DNA from: an uncultured Lentisphaerota bacterium
GTDB lineage: Bacteria > Verrucomicrobiota > Kiritimatiellia > RFP12 > UBA1067
Length of the DNA stretch: 45,116 nt
Reading direction: 5' to 3'
Assembly (NCBI GenBank): GCA_946413265.1
Contig: CAMKJU010000026.1
Span: 1-45,116, forward strand
The notes beneath the pieces were generated by a model. That model worked only from the letters and a program-made list of their open reading frames with translations, was not told where the DNA came from and ran no database searches. Below are positions 19,301-27,245 of the stretch, in pieces (position 1 is the first letter of the stretch; each line of letters begins with the position of its first letter). The position numbers and the translations under genes are program-made.

Positions 19301-20236
19301 CCGCAGACCTACACCGGCGGAACGCTGATCGCCGCAGGCGTCGCGCAGCCGCCAGACGGCAGTGGCGCAAATACGACATACAGCGGCGACGCGTTCAAGG
19401 CGTTCGGCCCCGGCGTCCTCGACATCATCGAAGTGTCCCAGGGCGCGGTCTTCGACCTGCGCGCCAACTACGCCTACCGCAGCTTCGTGCGTCTTGACGG
19501 AGGCACGCTTAGGAACAGCAACGCGGACATGTCAAAGACGACATGGGGCGGCTCTGGCATCGGGTCGCTGACAAAGGATTCCGTCCTTGAGGTCACCCGC
19601 AACACTGTTTTCGGTGACCTCAACGGCTACGGAGATATGAATCTCGGCGGCTACACGCTCAACGTGACGATTGCGTCTGGCAAGCACTGGTACATCCGCT
19701 GCATTTCCTGCACCGGCGGCGGCAAGGTCGTCGTCGGGACGACGGGCTGGCTGCATCCGGTGGTGGACGTGGACGCCTCGACCGTTGACTTTGTCGTCAA
19801 CAGCGCAATCCAGCTCGACGGGCAGCTTGACGTCCATGACTACGAGCCGCAGTGGAGCGGCGCAGGCTACAACAAGGGATCCAAGGCTCTGAACGTGCAT
19901 GGAACGTTCAAGCCCGCCGCGCACGACTACTTCTACGGCTGTACGCTCATGGACGGTGCAACCATCGACCTCTCGAACCGCACGGGGGCGCTGCCGCTGA
20001 CATCCACGTTCACCGACACGGGCAAGAAGACGCTCGAGTTCGCGTCGGGTGCGACGCTGAGCGTGCTGGCGAGCTCGAAGAACGCGACCAGGAACGCGAA
20101 CGGCAAGCAGATCATCTCCTGGTCGGCGATTCCGGAAGGCGTGACGTTCCTGCCCGCCAAGAAGAGTCAGAGGCTCGTGCCGAAGGCAGACGGCCTCTAC
20201 CTCGAAGGTGCCGGCTTCTCGCTGATCGTGCGGTAG
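13313..20236 (+). CDS. Giant exported LamG / metallophosphoesterase / SUMF1-like / beta-repeat surface protein
   Basis: 2307 residues; GAAAGGA lies 8 bases before the ATG and the shared leader signal peptide (KTCCCTLAVTLCVAAASSAQA) follows. Order: three LamG (concanavalin-like) domains at about 26-270, 275-490 and 497-683; a PKD-like domain (about 692-793, IDFGDGTGDC); an Ig/FnIII-like segment; a purple-acid-phosphatase-type metallophosphoesterase (about 907-1203) with metal motifs VWGDNQQ, STGDM, WGNHDT, VQHYPFW and GHMHGYER; a short SUMF1/FGE-like domain (about 1217-1356, ETPVTNAKWKEY, YRLPTVGELE, GFRLA); then about 950 residues of beta-helix including autotransporter-associated repeats (YTGGTLIAAGVAQ). 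The extreme C-terminus (DGLYLEGAGFSLIVR) is shared in kind with the two LamG paralogues downstream. There is no beta-barrel. Probably a cell-surface or released phosphatase with glycan-binding modules. Confidence 0.82.
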   Translation: MKIAKTCCCTLAVTLCVAAASSAQAGLVAKWDFNNYDPANPTSPNVLQATVGGAGKPCYYVGKGTSLVTDGTLGQMYVVSPDYSGSDTTVAAAAAGLGAGNYAIAIPKSSHIALPIPDAVKNHCWTIKIRCWLVGDNTWHAFFNRNQTTGSSDADVFACVQTSSRVANGIGGARGSSLAGSGNYNTAMSVGAWHTLTISAGDMRWDMYLDETTSCNASNNGNNLNYFNDSTQPLTVIDGVGHLLLCADDNGEDGLMYIDYVELYDEAAVYEARLPHYTKAGLTGEWTFPAGNVTKATVGNDLEKFTRTGAAGFTEGTDGVLPGDGHVNVGMNNGFKCYHNLTNNSSYTVVMDVRIPNNANKVNNYHGLLQGKIGADGPVWISCNSSDGIYIRYKGGLAGGVSGVKPGEWMRVVITYNKTANVSVAFINGVKNYTRSGPHATMAPVKGGCFVLLGDESGEDKDTDISYAAVYDRVLTDAEIAELHSRPLAQKADGTFMPTFVPAGEWSSDGNGGLAVSKGMPLVAENGGYSWTRSSAPAAATYVADITLASVQTNGGVFVKNSFNVASGFYGTGSAYSGSFTTTTALANFLGNTYVSTWGYWSENALDRTSAHRVAVTWAANGRVHYYVDGRPWGQINPHVGSTTLKPTVAMSFLNDLDADVTRLAAYDVSLTPDEIAALGGVGSVPSGTAPNAPTVSAALPEGDVKALVDDVTFTVSATHPDGEYVSYAIDFGDGTGDCTTQLVPSGTSVTFTHKYIAIGTMTPRVKAISQNGIESAWVSLATPFEVVSVAVAARDVLVTWPWQQNVYTNRFTIMCEGVKDAEDAMRWDGLEVQYGAGYAQRATMTRVEGNGGTWIYSAHITVDGMEGQTIPYRLGYYGQALTFDDPADNTEGTVSLWSQSDDETFTCAVWGDNQQGLRANYHVWDSDIFLYVTKMFEHAVSRNVDFGISTGDMSSNGNYGTEIRPCILDSTDAIFGKTIPYYVAWGNHDTSHPENKPYFETGAVDEPGYESSASGNYHLYRGNVLFVFIDHGLMTAATTQTWLSDLLATERAQNAKFRILVQHYPFWLECWGGNNNQALLETAKTGGIDLVLSGHMHGYERIHQDGIVQLTNGGMGYLDEEQNVNANYGDATFVGGHKDIPYLSARQKSVTETDVLGPAEPVRMGIVQSYGELKVEGATLTYTAHGFNADGSYIGVFDEFSITSKTVAATVATSATLPVCADPSTFAQFTETPVTNAKWKEYKDAVGEAFTFAEGAGDDPVVNVSKNEIAKFLAWLGAGYRLPTVGELETAFAGNMRRAVAEWTSSVDSNTGWCRILGSPACAAKGTWERAADRPSIATAGCHANYLGFRLATGPSPEEPVGPRTPLDMALNALSMIENPAAVYKWVNDEDLVDITAEWTNPSGDLVYDVPVIFTGEGVVSNNPTAYNVTFNDGFAAPNSTQFLKSGEGSLTIKGLVKGGVCESEGGWIVSSEGTLAFEDVTFEGQGVQFRSGDGVLLLKGDNDFTGADIFLNGADNNCTNYVAATTAAATLRARRITNKGATYMGIGEGVSVALSKDYQVNGNYILNVDGTLDAESFYLLGNNDPVARGSGTLRIGFQAQKQNSWLRLGVSNLVFTTERPFRSNSQSTKNYYGIFLAGDTINLSSTCDWYVPQRDMYNMPIYFVADTRNGTYCTRPTVTFDGPYNVVYAPTASSATMSGDVFTDPWDIVMAGTGTLTIKTATKGDISVTNGTVKISALPCEGVTSTSGDGKWAIDGTLSLTIAQVISGAFAPGGTLSYDFGANGTGEYAVLDGCNLADGDIAVTTSLDDNAAYSVIRDWSDGNLVLRVVPAGTRIAEWIGGGVAGNPLDAANWRVTDATGNEIPGVAPNASTLIRLSGATAMSFPATTGFAYAGLLLTESVSLSADCDWTGLGSIAFRDGAYIDLRGHKLGVNAFTGVTAGKAGFTDSTTDAEHPGELHIIVAEYDTFRNDKVSLSGNMKVVKEGLGTYVAAFAPQTYTGGTLIAAGVAQPPDGSGANTTYSGDAFKAFGPGVLDIIEVSQGAVFDLRANYAYRSFVRLDGGTLRNSNADMSKTTWGGSGIGSLTKDSVLEVTRNTVFGDLNGYGDMNLGGYTLNVTIASGKHWYIRCISCTGGGKVVVGTTGWLHPVVDVDASTVDFVVNSAIQLDGQLDVHDYEPQWSGAGYNKGSKALNVHGTFKPAAHDYFYGCTLMDGATIDLSNRTGALPLTSTFTDTGKKTLEFASGATLSVLASSKNATRNANGKQIISWSAIPEGVTFLPAKKSQRLVPKADGLYLEGAGFSLIVR

Positions 20237-20245
20237 TGCGATAGA

Positions 20246-20266
20246 AGAATGAAGAATGACGAATGG
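20246..20266. repeat. Heptamer tandem repeat (AGAATGA)x3
   Basis: AGAATGA, AGAATGA, CGAATGG in tandem 9 bases after the giant protein's stop codon. The same unit family appears at 11120 and 27220. Confidence 0.7.
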
Positions 20267-20505
20267 GGCGCATCTGCATTTTTCACCCATGTGTTTTGAG
20301 ATTGGAAACAATCATGACAACTTTCAAGAACAACATTATCCTGCGAGCGCACCTTGAACATTCAGCATCGTGATAGTTTGAGGATCGGCAAATGGGCACG
20401 GGCGAGTTAGCCCGTGCGCCAAAGGCAAGTTGTTTCAAATAGTTGTTTCCAAACATCAGAAGGCTCGGCGGTGAATTGCGCAGATGCGCCATTTTCAATT
20501 TTCCC

Positions 20506-20534
20506 CGCACAAGTGCGCGTGTTTTTGGTATAAT
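20506..20534 (+). promoter_or_regulatory. Hairpin/T-tract plus extended -10 promoter of the AAA-ATPase gene
   Basis: CGCA (20506-20509) and TGCG (20514-20517) form a short hairpin preceded by TTTTCCC, then a T-run and TGG-TATAAT (hexamer 20529-20534), a perfect extended -10. The ATG at 20542 is 7 bases after the hexamer, i.e. essentially at the predicted transcription start. The sequence from TTTTCCCCGCACAAG to the -10 box is nearly the same as before sdaA. Confidence 0.7.
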
Positions 20535-20541
20535 TTCCCTC

Positions 20542-22251
20542 ATGGAAAAAGAACCGACAGCGACAGGCGCACAGCGCAGGCTGCTTCCGCTCCCGGTTGG
20601 CAAGAGCATCTGGGAGGAAGTAGCCGAGCATTGCTATTGTGTCGATAAGACACTTCTCATCCGCGACCTCCTTGCTACGCGCGCGGGGACGGTGCTCTTC
20701 ACGCGCCCGTGCCGCTTCGGCAAGACGACTGCGATGCAGATGCTCAAGTGCTTCTTCGAGAAGCGCGGCGCGGACGAGCCGGACGTGCGTCACCTCTTCG
20801 AGTCGCGCGCAATCGCGCACTGCGAGGACGCGGACGAATGGATGGCCGAGCAGGGGAAGTACCCCGTCATTTACCTCACGTTCAAGGACCACAAGTCGCT
20901 CAGGTGGAAAGAAGCCTACGGGGCGCTTGCGATCGACATTGGCAACGAGTTCAAGAGGCACGTCGCGTGCATGGAGTCGCTTCCCCCCGGCCAGGAACGC
21001 GAGGATTATGTCGACATCTGTGAGAGAAGGGCCGATCCCACCCTGCTTGAAAATTCGCTGAAGTTCCTCGTGGATGCGCTCCACCGCCACCACAAGGAGG
21101 ATGTCGTCGTGCTGATCGACGAGTACGACACGCCCGTGACGACGGCTTCGACGAACGGTTACTACGAGGAAATGGTCGCGTTCATGCGCGCGTTCCTGCC
21201 CGGCGCAATGAAGGACAACGCGCATGTGAAGATGGGCGTGATGACGGGTGTGCTGCGCGTCGCGAAGGAGGGGATGCTCTCGGGACTCAACAACCTCAAG
21301 GTGTTCACCGTGTTCGACGAGCCGTTCAGCGAGTACTTCGGCTTCATGGAGAACGAGGTCGAAGAGATGGCTCGGTACTACGGGCGCGAGGACAAGCTCC
21401 CCGAAATCCGTTCGTGGTACGACGGGTACGTGTTCGGCGGGTGCGAGATGTACAACCCGTGGAGTGTCCTCTATTACTTCGACGCGGGCTGCGTGGCGAA
21501 GCCGTACTGGCTCGACACCAGCTCGAACGACATCATCGCCGAGCTGGTGGAGACGCTTCCGTTCGACATGGCGAAGACCCTTGAGCTGCTGATGAAGGAC
21601 AAGAGCGCGATCGTGCCCATGACGAGCGAACTTGGCCCCTATCAATACATCCGCGACACGCCGCAGACGCTCTACGCCCTGCTCGTCTCGGCGGGCTACC
21701 TCAAGCCGAAGGGCGACATCGTGAACGAGCGATGTGCGGTGGAGATCCCCAACCGCGAGGTCAGGCACGTATTCCTGAAGGACATCCTCTACAAGTTGCG
21801 GCGGGCGAGCCGTTCAAGCGAGGCGGAAAACGAACTGGAGAATACGTTTCTGACCCGCGACATTGACGCCTTCCGCACGTACATCGAGGAATTCCTCCTG
21901 GAGTCCGCAAGCTACTTCGACGCATCCGCCGAGGGATTCTACCACGGACTCGTCCTGGGGATGATCTCGTTCATGCGCGACGTGTACGTGATCACGTCCA
22001 ACCGCGAATCCGGCTACGGACGCTTCGACATCATGCTGAAGCCGCGTGCGGAACACCTCGACTTCCCGGCCGTCGTGATCGAGGTGAAGGCGGCGAAAAC
22101 CGAGGCAGACGATCTTGACGCGCTCGCCGCCGAGGCGCGCCGCCAGATCGACGAGAAGAACTACGCCGCGTTGCTCGTCGCGGAGGGCATCACCGACATC
22201 ATGAAGTTCGGCATCGCGTTCTTCGCCAAGCGCGCCGCCATCGCGAAGTAA
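20542..22251 (+). CDS. AAA-ATPase-like / PD-(D/E)XK nuclease-like protein (DUF1703 type)
   Basis: 569 residues from the ATG at 20542. No Shine-Dalgarno is present and the start lies 7 bases after a -10 box, so a leaderless mRNA is likely. The N-terminal AAA-ATPase_like domain (Pfam 09820 style) shows LPLPVGKSIWEEV, FTRPCRFGKTTAMQML (P-loop near residue 55-65) and VVVLIDEYDTPVT (Walker B near 190). The C-terminus has a PD-(D/E)XK-like core: GYGRFDIML then PAVVIEVKAAK (D...ExK near 492-520). Such proteins occur in many copies in gut bacteroidetes and PVC genomes; the function is unknown and mobile or defence roles have been proposed. It is the only cytoplasmic gene among the giant surface-protein genes. 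Confidence 0.85.
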   Translation: MEKEPTATGAQRRLLPLPVGKSIWEEVAEHCYCVDKTLLIRDLLATRAGTVLFTRPCRFGKTTAMQMLKCFFEKRGADEPDVRHLFESRAIAHCEDADEWMAEQGKYPVIYLTFKDHKSLRWKEAYGALAIDIGNEFKRHVACMESLPPGQEREDYVDICERRADPTLLENSLKFLVDALHRHHKEDVVVLIDEYDTPVTTASTNGYYEEMVAFMRAFLPGAMKDNAHVKMGVMTGVLRVAKEGMLSGLNNLKVFTVFDEPFSEYFGFMENEVEEMARYYGREDKLPEIRSWYDGYVFGGCEMYNPWSVLYYFDAGCVAKPYWLDTSSNDIIAELVETLPFDMAKTLELLMKDKSAIVPMTSELGPYQYIRDTPQTLYALLVSAGYLKPKGDIVNERCAVEIPNREVRHVFLKDILYKLRRASRSSEAENELENTFLTRDIDAFRTYIEEFLLESASYFDASAEGFYHGLVLGMISFMRDVYVITSNRESGYGRFDIMLKPRAEHLDFPAVVIEVKAAKTEADDLDALAAEARRQIDEKNYAALLVAEGITDIMKFGIAFFAKRAAIAK

Positions 22252-22253
22252 CG

Positions 22254-22281
22254 AGTGTAAAGTGTAAAATGTAAAGTGTAA
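22254..22281. repeat. Heptamer tandem repeat (AGTGTAA)x4
   Basis: AGTGTAA, AGTGTAA, AATGTAA, AGTGTAA, starting 2 bases after the AAA-ATPase stop codon. Same unit as at 3615-3632. Confidence 0.85.
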
Positions 22282-22314
22282 AATTGGAACAGGTGAAGTG
22301 AAAGGATGAAAACG

Positions 22315-25300
22315 ATGAAGATTGCAAAAACTTGTTGTTGTACGCTTGCTGTCACGCTCTGCGTGGCGGCGGCATCGTCGGCGTATGGGCGTTCGCTCAT
22401 ACACTACTTCGACTTCGACACGCCGAGCGGAAGCGGCCTCGCGTACACGGGGGTCGATAAGGGCACGATCCCTGCCAACTTCACGCTCAAGGGGTCGTCC
22501 GTGCCGCGCACAACGGGGGCTCTTGGCTCGACATACGCATACTATTCATCCGCCGCCAGTACGGCCATCTGGCTTGGAGATGGTTCAAACTCGCTCGGCT
22601 GCGGCACGACCAATGGTTTCACGATCTCCTTCTGGCTCAAGACGTCGGGGTCGCATAACGCCTGGACCGACTTCTTCGGCTTCCGCGTGGGCGGACTCGA
22701 CTACCGTTGCGAATACACGACGAAAAACACCAGTGCGTTTACCGTGTACTACAATACCGCTTCTACGGCAACATGTCCTTTCGTTGGAATTCCGGGGGCA
22801 AGTTCAACCGCCGCCGCCGCGCCGGCAGGCGTGTGGAAGCATGCGGCATTCGTGTTCACGCCGAATAGCACGAATCGAAGTGCCACGTGTGCGCTCTATA
22901 TCGGCGGCGAGAAGATCGCGTACATAAACCTCAACCGAACCGGTTACCTCCAACAGATCCATGTTGGTACGTGGGTGAGAGGTCTGAACGGCGCAGATCG
23001 AACGTCAAGTGTAGCCAACAACACGGGCATCGACGAACTCGCCGTGTTCGACTACCCCGTGACTGCGGAGCAGGTGAAGTGGCTCGCGAAGTACCGTCCT
23101 GCCCAGCCCGCGAGCGGACCTGGACGTGCCATGCCGATCTGCTGGCTTCTCGATGTTGCGGTTGATACTTCCGGCAACGGTATTCAGGCGACGAACTCCG
23201 GTACAGGACCGTGGAATGCCTACAAGTGGACAGCAGGGTATGCGAACTGGCCGAGTTCCGGCGCATTGGGCTCGGCAAATTCGTTTCACCTCAACAACAA
23301 AATCACGTTTCGCGTGGACAGCAGCGAGGCCGATGGATTCGGCGCGACGCTTGGCTCCGGCCTGACGTACTCCTTCTGGGTCCGGGCACCCGGCACGATG
23401 TCGCCTCTTTGGCGAGATTTCACGTCTTTCCGTATAGGGAATCGCTACGAGCGCTTTGAGTGGAGCGCATCCAATCCAGTAAAATTTACGCTATATGGTA
23501 CTGGCAATACTGGTGCGGGTTCGTTTGCGCTTACGGCCAATACCTGGCAGCATGTGTGTATGGTTTGGAACGCGGCATCTTCGTGTTTTGATTTTTATCT
23601 CGACGGAACAAAGCAGTCTTCTTCATGGTCGCCCAGCTCGCCGAATCCCTCCGAGGCGTTGAAGTCGTTGACGGTTGGCACCGACGTTTTCAACGAAAGC
23701 GGAGGTAAGAGAAGCCAAGGCTACATTGCCAATGTGTGCATGGACGAGGTTGCCATTTTCAACTATTCATGTTCTCCAGCGCAGATTCAATGGCTTGCGA
23801 GTAACGTTCCGTGCCTGCCGCCTTTAGACGCGACGAACCTTGTGCGCACTGTCTCGGCGAACGGCACGTGGGCGGGCGGCCTCGCCTCGTGGACGGTGAG
23901 AGAATGGGATACGACGAACGAGGCGTGGGCTAACACCACGCGCACCACGATCTACCCCACGCTCGAAGATTCCGAGGTTGAAGTGGCGGTGACGCTCGCG
24001 GATGGCGTGGAGCTTACCAACGATACCTTTGTCACGCCGAAGAAGCTCGCCATTCGGGGAAGCGGCACTCTTGCCGCTTCAGCCACCCTCAAGGCGGCGG
24101 AGGGTTCACGTTTTGCGCCCGAGGCGCTTGAGGTCGGAGAGGGGCTTCAGCTCACTGTGCCGCTCTACGCCGTGAACGTGGGCGGAGCGCTGACATTTGG
24201 CACGGATTCAAAGATCATCCTTGACGTCTCCAACTACTATGACGGCGGAACGACCAATGCGCTCACGGTCGGCTCGTTCGCGCTGCCTGCAGGCGAGAGC
24301 GACGTGCTTGCGCACTTCGCTACGACCAATCCGCTCTATACGCTTTCGCTTTCGGGCGACGGCAAGACCGTTGTGGTCACGGCGGCGACGATTCCCGTGA
24401 CGGCGACATGGACCGGAGAAGGCGATGGTACCAGCCTTGATTCGGCGGCGAACTGGGACTGCCGGAATTCTTCTGGCATACGGTTGAACGATGCGCTTCC
24501 GTGCGACCGCACACGCGTTTACGTGTGCAGCGGCTCTATCGCCATGAACGCGCCGGCTGGAACTGTCGTTCCCTGGCCGTATTTCTCCATTGAAGCGGCG
24601 AATGCGACGCTCTCCGGCGATGTCGACTGGCGCGGACTCGCATTCTCGATACCGAAAGGCGTGACGGTCAACCTCAACGGTCACACGCTCCGCATGGCCT
24701 CGTTCGACGGCGAGGGAACGATTACCGACACGACGACCGGCGGCGAACTGCACGTTGACGTCGCGAGCGGCGAGACGGTCGAGAACTCGTCCGTGGCGTT
24801 CGCCGGGCAGATGAAGCTCGTCAAGGACGGCGCCGGAACGTTCGTGGCGGCGAAGGGCGGCCAGACGTACGTCGGCGGATCGGTCGTCTCGAACGGAACG
24901 GTGAGGCTCGGCGTCAACAGCTACCCTGTCGGCCCCAAGGATTCACTTGTCACCGTCTGCGCAGGCGCGACGTTCGACCACGCCGTATTCAGTACCTCCA
25001 CCTGCATCTACAGCTACGACCTTGCGGGGACGCTCCATGCGCAAAGCGGTGCGGGGGCGAATGGCTACAGCGACAGCTACCGCATCCTCGGTTCGTCGTT
25101 CACGCTTTCGGGCAACGCGACGATCACGGGGAAGTGGTTCTATTTCGGCAAGCCCGACAAGACGACGCTCGCGCTCGCGATGAATGGCCACACGCTCACG
25201 TTCGCCCTTGACGACTACATCGGGGTCGGCGAGATCACGGTGGCGGAAGGCGACCACGGCAAGATGGTGTTATCCAGCGGCATCGTTGAGTGGATATGTG

Positions 25301-27216
25301 GCGGAGGATCTGCGACGGGCCTTGACGTGGAGGTTACGGGCACCGCCGCCCTCAAGCTGGGAACGGGCGGCAATGCGTCGTTCCACGACCTGACATATTC
25401 GTCAGAGCGCTGGAAGAAGAACCAGGTCGCAGCGCACCTTGCCATCTACGGAACGTATACCGCAGGGGATGTTCGCCCGCCGCTGATGATGCAGGACGGT
25501 TCGACCATCGACCTGTCCGCAATCGATGGCGTGTTCGACACGTCGGGCACGTCGGTGACGTATGTCGCGGCTCTCGAGTATGGCGTTGCCGGACAGGTTG
25601 CGTTTGTGGACAAGGCGTCCATTGCGCTGGACATGGGCGACCGCGCCTTTGACGCGGGTGACTGCCTCCTGACGTGGGAGGCGGGCACCTATCCCAATGC
25701 GGCGTTCCAGTTCACGCTGTACACGAACGGCGTCGCGGTGGCGGACAAGTCGCTGGTGATCAAGGACAACGAGAGCGAGCACGGTGTCTATGTGAAGGAC
25801 GCACGAGAGCCCGCGTACGCGAAGTGGGTCAATGGAGAGTGGAAGTACTTCAGCGACAGGACCCATGAATACGACGGGGAATGGACGCAGGGCATTACGG
25901 ACACGATGCAGGTGCTTTTCTCCTCGGTTGAGGAACACAACCTCATCTGCACGACGAACTTCTCGCCCGCCCCCGCCGCGTTCGTGCTGACCGGATTCAC
26001 GGGCGCACGGAACGTGACGACCGATCTCACGCAGTTCCCGTTCCTCTTCGACGAAGGGGCCGTGCTGGACGTGAACGGCGGACACGTCAAGCTGCCCGGA
26101 AGCATGGCAGGAAGCACGACGGCGTTCACCGTGACGAACTCCGCCGAGCAGACCGGCACGCTCGAAGTGGTCGTCGCAGAAGGAACGGCGACCAACACAA
26201 AGATGGCGCTCGCGGGGAACCTGAAGTTCGTGAAGTCCGGCGCGGGCACGTTCGTCTCCACGCTTGCGCAGACGTACACGGGCGGAACGCTCGTCGCGGA
26301 AGGCACGGCCCAGGAGCCCGCCAACTCGGTGACCTACAGCGGAGAGGGCGATTTCACCGTGTACGGCACGGGCGCGGTAACCGTTGAGAGCAATGCGACG
26401 TTCACGGTGCAGAGTTCGCACACGTTCACAAACGACATCGTCCTCGCGGGCGGCCGGCTGTACGGCAACCTCAGCGGAGATGTCGCGATGCTCACGGCGG
26501 TCACGGCCGACTCGCAGATCATGCTGTTGAACGGCGGCGACGTCAATTTGCATATCGGGGCGGCGGGCAGTCACTTGGATCTTGACGGGCACACGCTGAC
26601 ATTCTCGGGCGGGACTGGATCGCAGTACTACTACATTGATGCGTCGCTTGCAGGCGAGACGGGCAGATTCGTGTTCGATTCAACTGTGGAGTACGTCGGC
26701 AAACTGCCCGCTGACGGCAATGGCGTGGATATCGAGATCAATCTCAGGGCGCACATGTTTGAACCTGCGTCGGTGCATGACTACAAGATAGCCGGATCTC
26801 AAACCCAGTGGGGGACGGGTACGGCGTATGGCCTGAACGTGTATGGAACGTTCACCCCGATCAGCACGACATTCTACGGCTGCACGATGATGAACGGCTC
26901 GACGATCGACCTGTCGGGGAAGACCGGAGCCTGGTCGATACAGTCTTCGATTGCGAATGCGGCCAACAGTTATGGACTGACGGCCGCACAGCAGACGGCG
27001 CGCAAGACCGTGTCCTTTGCCGACAACGCGACGGTCAAGATCAAGTTGGGCGAGAGGAAGGTCAAAACCGGCGACAAGATCGTTGACTGGACGGGCAAAA
27101 CGCCGGCGAATCTCGGCACGCTCAGGTTCACGAGCGCCGAAGGCGAGCACTTCGGCTTGCAAAAGAAGGACGACGGCCTGTACATCACACGCGGCATCAT
27201 AATCCTCGTTCGGTAG
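22315..27216 (+). CDS. Giant exported LamG / beta-helix surface protein (paralogue 1)
   Basis: 1633 residues from the ATG at 22315, with GAAAGGA at 22300-22306 exactly 8 bases upstream; the ATG at 22306 overlaps the Shine-Dalgarno. Shared leader signal peptide, cleaved near SSAYG. Two LamG-type domains lie at about 25-260 (IHYFDFDTPSG to VTAEQVKWLAKY) and 270-500 (ending YSCSPAQIQWLASNVPC). Beta-helix follows, with autotransporter-associated strand repeats (GAGTFVAAKGGQTYVGG near 840, GAGTFVSTLAQTYTGGTLVA near 1310). Two copies of a module contain DGSTIDLS or NGSTIDLS. The last segment (FYGCTMMNGSTIDLSGKTGA) matches the end of the protein at 13313, and the protein ends GLYITRGIIILVR. LamG domains usually bind glycans. 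No catalytic domain is visible, so an adhesin or glycan-binding role is inferred. Confidence 0.8.
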   Translation: MKIAKTCCCTLAVTLCVAAASSAYGRSLIHYFDFDTPSGSGLAYTGVDKGTIPANFTLKGSSVPRTTGALGSTYAYYSSAASTAIWLGDGSNSLGCGTTNGFTISFWLKTSGSHNAWTDFFGFRVGGLDYRCEYTTKNTSAFTVYYNTASTATCPFVGIPGASSTAAAAPAGVWKHAAFVFTPNSTNRSATCALYIGGEKIAYINLNRTGYLQQIHVGTWVRGLNGADRTSSVANNTGIDELAVFDYPVTAEQVKWLAKYRPAQPASGPGRAMPICWLLDVAVDTSGNGIQATNSGTGPWNAYKWTAGYANWPSSGALGSANSFHLNNKITFRVDSSEADGFGATLGSGLTYSFWVRAPGTMSPLWRDFTSFRIGNRYERFEWSASNPVKFTLYGTGNTGAGSFALTANTWQHVCMVWNAASSCFDFYLDGTKQSSSWSPSSPNPSEALKSLTVGTDVFNESGGKRSQGYIANVCMDEVAIFNYSCSPAQIQWLASNVPCLPPLDATNLVRTVSANGTWAGGLASWTVREWDTTNEAWANTTRTTIYPTLEDSEVEVAVTLADGVELTNDTFVTPKKLAIRGSGTLAASATLKAAEGSRFAPEALEVGEGLQLTVPLYAVNVGGALTFGTDSKIILDVSNYYDGGTTNALTVGSFALPAGESDVLAHFATTNPLYTLSLSGDGKTVVVTAATIPVTATWTGEGDGTSLDSAANWDCRNSSGIRLNDALPCDRTRVYVCSGSIAMNAPAGTVVPWPYFSIEAANATLSGDVDWRGLAFSIPKGVTVNLNGHTLRMASFDGEGTITDTTTGGELHVDVASGETVENSSVAFAGQMKLVKDGAGTFVAAKGGQTYVGGSVVSNGTVRLGVNSYPVGPKDSLVTVCAGATFDHAVFSTSTCIYSYDLAGTLHAQSGAGANGYSDSYRILGSSFTLSGNATITGKWFYFGKPDKTTLALAMNGHTLTFALDDYIGVGEITVAEGDHGKMVLSSGIVEWICGGGSATGLDVEVTGTAALKLGTGGNASFHDLTYSSERWKKNQVAAHLAIYGTYTAGDVRPPLMMQDGSTIDLSAIDGVFDTSGTSVTYVAALEYGVAGQVAFVDKASIALDMGDRAFDAGDCLLTWEAGTYPNAAFQFTLYTNGVAVADKSLVIKDNESEHGVYVKDAREPAYAKWVNGEWKYFSDRTHEYDGEWTQGITDTMQVLFSSVEEHNLICTTNFSPAPAAFVLTGFTGARNVTTDLTQFPFLFDEGAVLDVNGGHVKLPGSMAGSTTAFTVTNSAEQTGTLEVVVAEGTATNTKMALAGNLKFVKSGAGTFVSTLAQTYTGGTLVAEGTAQEPANSVTYSGEGDFTVYGTGAVTVESNATFTVQSSHTFTNDIVLAGGRLYGNLSGDVAMLTAVTADSQIMLLNGGDVNLHIGAAGSHLDLDGHTLTFSGGTGSQYYYIDASLAGETGRFVFDSTVEYVGKLPADGNGVDIEINLRAHMFEPASVHDYKIAGSQTQWGTGTAYGLNVYGTFTPISTTFYGCTMMNGSTIDLSGKTGAWSIQSSIANAANSYGLTAAQQTARKTVSFADNATVKIKLGERKVKTGDKIVDWTGKTPANLGTLRFTSAEGEHFGLQKKDDGLYITRGIIILVR

Positions 27217-27219
27217 TAC

Positions 27220-27233
27220 GAATGAAGAATGAA
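27220..27233. repeat. Heptamer tandem repeat (GAATGAA)x2
   Basis: GAATGAA twice, fused to the GAAAGGA Shine-Dalgarno of the next gene. Same family as 11120-11147 and 20246-20266. Confidence 0.55.
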
Positions 27234-27245
27234 AGGATGAAAACG

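Larger units (their letters stand above)
20237..20541. other. Intergenic spacer with heptamer, palindromes and promoter
   Basis: 305 bases without a gene. It holds an AGAATGA heptamer repeat (20246-20266), an inverted repeat TTGGAAACAA/TTGTTTCCAA at 20302-20311 and 20443-20452, a perfect 8-base stem GCACGGGC/GCCCGTGC with a 6-base loop at 20396-20417 (REP-like, no T-tract after it), and the promoter element at 20506-20534. An in-frame TTG at 20443 could extend the next gene by 33 codons, but this lies upstream of its promoter, so I reject it. Confidence 0.6.

Noticed and set aside
20302..20452. Mobile element bounded by TTGGAAACAA/TTGTTTCCAA
   Set aside because: Only 10 bases match, no target duplication is seen and nothing is encoded inside. 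Kept only as a spacer note.
20443..20541. Upstream TTG start giving the AAA-ATPase protein 33 more residues
   Set aside because: It lies upstream of the extended -10 box at 20529-20534, and the family's own N-terminus begins after the ATG at 20542.
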